From: Heterocephalus glaber
Lineage: Eukaryota; Chordata; Mammalia; Rodentia; Bathyergidae
Assembly (NCBI RefSeq): GCF_000247695.1
Contig: NW_004624741.1
Coordinates: forward strand, 33,198,225 to 33,262,224
Direction of reading: 5' to 3'
Length of the DNA stretch: 64,000 bases
The notes beneath the pieces were generated by a model that worked only from the letters and a program-made list of their open reading frames with translations, searched no databases and was not told the DNA's origin. Positions within the stretch are counted from its first letter, which is position 1; each line of letters opens with the position of its first letter. Shown in pieces: positions 60,890 to 64,000 of this stretch. The translations under genes were made by a program, and so were the position numbers.

Positions 60890-63800
60890 TATTCTTTTTT
60901 ATATTTATATATCAGTTAAAATAAAATTCATTTAAATAAAAATAAAACATAAAAGAAAAGATTCAGGGAAATGTTTTATCTCAGAGATAAGGTTCATAGT
61001 GGATTCCCTGGGCAACAGGTTAGCAAAAAAATGAACAGCCAAATACATCATAAAAGAAATGTCAATAGTGTTAAGATTTTTAAAGTTTTATTCGATTAGG
61101 AAATTTACATTTCACATCTATTTGTAACTCAGAGTTTTCTGTTTTTCTTCTTCTGTTTGGAGTTGTGTGCATTAGGTCCTTTCTTTCCAGGTCATCCATT
61201 TTTTCATAACTATTCTCCTAGTAAAATGCCAGATGGTGTCATGTAAGTATCGATGTGTGCACAGTGAAAAAATGACTTGTGTGATGTATCTATTTTTAGA
61301 CCTTTGAACAACATTAAATGTGTTCTGCTCTACTTTGGTCAAATTATCCCAAGGAAAATACCCAGATTCACTGAGATGCCACATCACATTTCTGCATATA
61401 CAGTGTCTCCCAGGAAACACTGTTTGGAAATCATTAGGAACCATGAGTTTTCTTGGCCTTCATTTTCCCTGGAGTTGCTCTTTGAGGAGGGGCAAAGTAT
61501 AGTTGCCAATATAAATGATGAAAATACCAGCTTCTTCTTCTCTTGACTATTAGGATACAACTGGGTAAGGACTCAAATTTCTTTTAAAAACAATTGGATA
61601 GCTTTCCCTTTGAAAATAGGTAAGTTCTAAGAATGCATGGGAAGAAGTATTTATTTATTCACTGAAGGTATTGGTTGATTCTGAGTTATGATATTCATGG
61701 AACATTGCCTGTATCTTAGATTTAAATCAACCACCCAGTGAATTGGACCCAGGTTAAATTTCATTTAAGCAACCTGCAGTTAATCATTATCTGAAGAGAA
61801 CTAAGAATTATAATTGTTAAACCTCATTAAAATATAAATTTAGTGAATATTTACAAATGTTCTATTTATTGAAAACTTCACACACAGTAAATTTACAACA
61901 AATAATTATTAAAACTATTATTCCATTTACTTAATAATGCAGACCATTTCTTCACATTTTTGCACAATCTACATGTGATAATTTATCCTTGAAAACTGCT
62001 AAGTCAGTTCCAACAGCGATAATTTTTTTCATAACTTCAAGAAAAGGAGATATAAAAAAGAAATTTGTGATCTGTATTTCCAAGAAAGATATCAGGAAAA
62101 CCTGACAAGGAATACTCAGGAAATTACAGCATGTGAGAAATGGATTTGTTCTGACTCCCTGATAATTGTCAGAATGCATATTGGTAATTTGTATTTCTTA
62201 TTTTTATATTTAAATATTGTTTTTTTTTCTCTTGTAATTCAGCAAAACCTGGACTCTCTGTTAAAATACGAAATCAGTGAAAACTATCAGAATATTCCTC
62301 CATGGTAGGTCAAAGACTGAAGAATAAGGAAAAACACATTTGGGGAATCACCCAGAGAGGAACCCAAAATGATTTTAGGGAAAATTTTACTGAGACGTGG
62401 TGCAAGTATGAATTGAGGGTTTCATGCGGTCACTCTACTGTTAATACACAGGACAATGGTAGAAACTAGGATGACTATTCTAAACTATGACCTAGGTATC
62501 TCTATCATTTGACTATAATTATCCTGTGTTTTTAAAGTTCCTCAATATGGAAAATGATTAAGAAAATAACACTATATATTGAAACTGAATTCCATTTCAT
62601 TTTTTTTCAAATATCAAAACTAAAGTAATTCATTAGTTAAGTAAATGCATGTAATAATTAAAATATCAAACTACAGTGCAATAAAATAAAGAATGGAAGG
62701 GAATTAATATTTTAAAGTATGATGCTGTCAGATGCTATCTAATTGATTAAATATTAATATATATTAATTTATTGACTCCTTCACAACCTTGACTGAATTA
62801 GTCTTTTATGATCATACTATGAAAAAACCAGGTTATTATCTTACTAAATAGAAATTTCAGTAAAGCCTCAGTGATTTTCCTCTTTTGCCCACCAAGCACA
62901 ATACTTCCTACAGAGCATTCAATGATTAATAAACAAATTAGACTTTACACAAATCGACAGGAGGTAACTTTTATTTTCTTTACTAGACAAATAAAAATGT
63001 GATATAAAGAAATTTTGCATCATTTGTTCAAAAATCAAACACTCAAGATTCAACACAAAAATAGGTCAAACAATTTTGTTTTCTGTTTTTTTCCACCATT
63101 ATGTCCAAGATAAGGAAAAATTAAGGCTGTGGTCCTCATATTAACCAAGTTACATTTCCCTTAGAGAATGACTATAGCATGTAATAATCAACAAAATAAA
63201 TAAGCAACATAAAGAAAAATAGGTAGTTATAAGAATCAAAAGATGTAGAAGTTTTGATTATATACTATACTGTGGAGTGTAGTTGTCAGTGAAACCTATA
63301 TTTGAAAACAGTAGCAGTTCTGGTAGAATTTTAAATAAGTCTCAGTTACAAATGGCAAAAAGTTCAGCTCCTGTAATGCAGTGTTAAGGAAAGCTGGTGA
63401 GAGGTGCTGAAGTTTAAACTGTAGGCACTGTGATTTCTGAGAACATGGATGGCATAAAGTCAAAAATGCTTAGGGAGTTTAAGGTAGCAAGCTATGAAGG
63501 AGACTGAGAGGAAAGCCGTTTTGGTGTGGTCTTAGTATTAGAAGACTTTAGTGTCAGGGAAAATAAGGAATCAATCTCTGTGTGTAGTTGTAAATTTATT
63601 AGATGTCTTTGTAAAAACGGTGACCAGCCCTCAGCCCCAGCTGCTGACCCACTGTTTTGTACATCATTAGGTCAGATCCAGAGGAAGTTCTTAATGATCT
63701 ACTTCACACTCAACATTTATTTATACTTAAGTAAACCTTGAAATCTGCAAAAGGGTATGATATATTTACCACCTCTGAGTGAGGCAGGAGTGCAGAGAGA

Positions 63801-63895
63801 TGGAAGAGATTAAGTTTGCTGTTGTTGCCCAAATAGCTCAATATTTTAAAGGATATCTAGTGACAAATGGACATTGTGATACATTTAAAAATGTG
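60890..63895. other. Intergenic DNA, nothing recognised
   Basis: AT-rich, 3 kb. No OR or SINE. Overlapping short frames on both strands at 61172-61546 carry no family motif. Confidence 0.45.
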
Positions 63896-63900
63896 GAAAT

Positions 63901-64000
63901 ACATTGTGGATTGTCTCTTCACACTGCTGGTGGTTTCTCTTGCTCTGCAGAAGCTTTTTAATAAGAAGAGATCCCATTTGTTGATTGTTTGTGCTAGTTC
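63901..64000 (-). mobile_element. LINE-1, runs off the right edge
   Basis: The reverse complement ('ctagcacaaacaatcaac', 'gggatctcttcttattaaaa', 'agcttctgcagagcaagaga') matches the first 100 bases of the LINE-1 at 23.48-23.58 kb almost exactly. It belongs to the same young family. The 3' part of this element is cut off at about 63901, so it is either 3'-truncated or inverted at its end. Confidence 0.85.

Overview
This is mammalian, non-coding-rich DNA: about 35% GC by eye, no operon-like gene packing, abundant LINE-1 and LTR relics, B1 SINEs, and tRNA-derived SINEs of the rodent ID type together with fused B1/ID dimers. That combination points to a non-murid rodent. The ID consensus here (box A region followed by 'ggttccgcc') looks beaver-like (Castoridae) to me, but this comes from memory and is not proved. 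The window belongs to a class II olfactory receptor (OR) cluster. Receptors resembling human OR5D14/OR5D-type genes and OR5W2 occur together, as on human chromosome 11q, so I infer the orthologous OR5D-OR5W neighbourhood.

I find nine OR loci and no fully intact one. From left to right: an OR5D14-like gene on the minus strand (7.3-8.3 kb) broken by one homopolymer frameshift; two related plus-strand pseudogenes (14.5-15.4 kb and 22.6-24.9 kb) that form a duplicated pair, the second split by a LINE-1; a nearly intact plus-strand OR5D-like gene (32.2-33.1 kb), again with a single homopolymer frameshift; an OR5W2-like plus-strand pseudogene (37.6-38.5 kb); and four minus-strand pseudogenes (41.4-42.0, 47.6-48.1, 48.9-49.8 and 55.9-56.8 kb). 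The last four sit in two copies of a roughly 7 kb segmental duplication (about 41.44-48.09 kb and 49.23-56.40 kb).

Between the ORs lie LINE-1 3' ends (23.5-24.9, 28.3-28.7, 28.8-29.4, 39.9-40.2 kb, all plus strand), a long old LINE-1 in antisense (58.15-60.9 kb), another running off the right edge, an isolated LTR with visible TATA box and poly(A) signal (25.5-25.95 kb), a decayed class II endogenous retrovirus 5' end (33.3-34.9 kb), paired MaLR-type LTRs inside the duplication, and simple repeats. One 100-base assembly gap (46726-46825) has the same ~186 bp sequence on both sides.

The remaining stretches (1-0.93, 4.1-6.5, 8.3-13.0, 15.5-19.5, 19.7-22.1, 26.4-28.3, 30-32, 35.5-37.1, 60.9-63.9 kb) are AT-rich and hold nothing I can name. 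I see no new biological system. The noteworthy points are the mode and timing of OR decay, two frameshifts that could be sequence errors, and the false-duplication signature at the gap.
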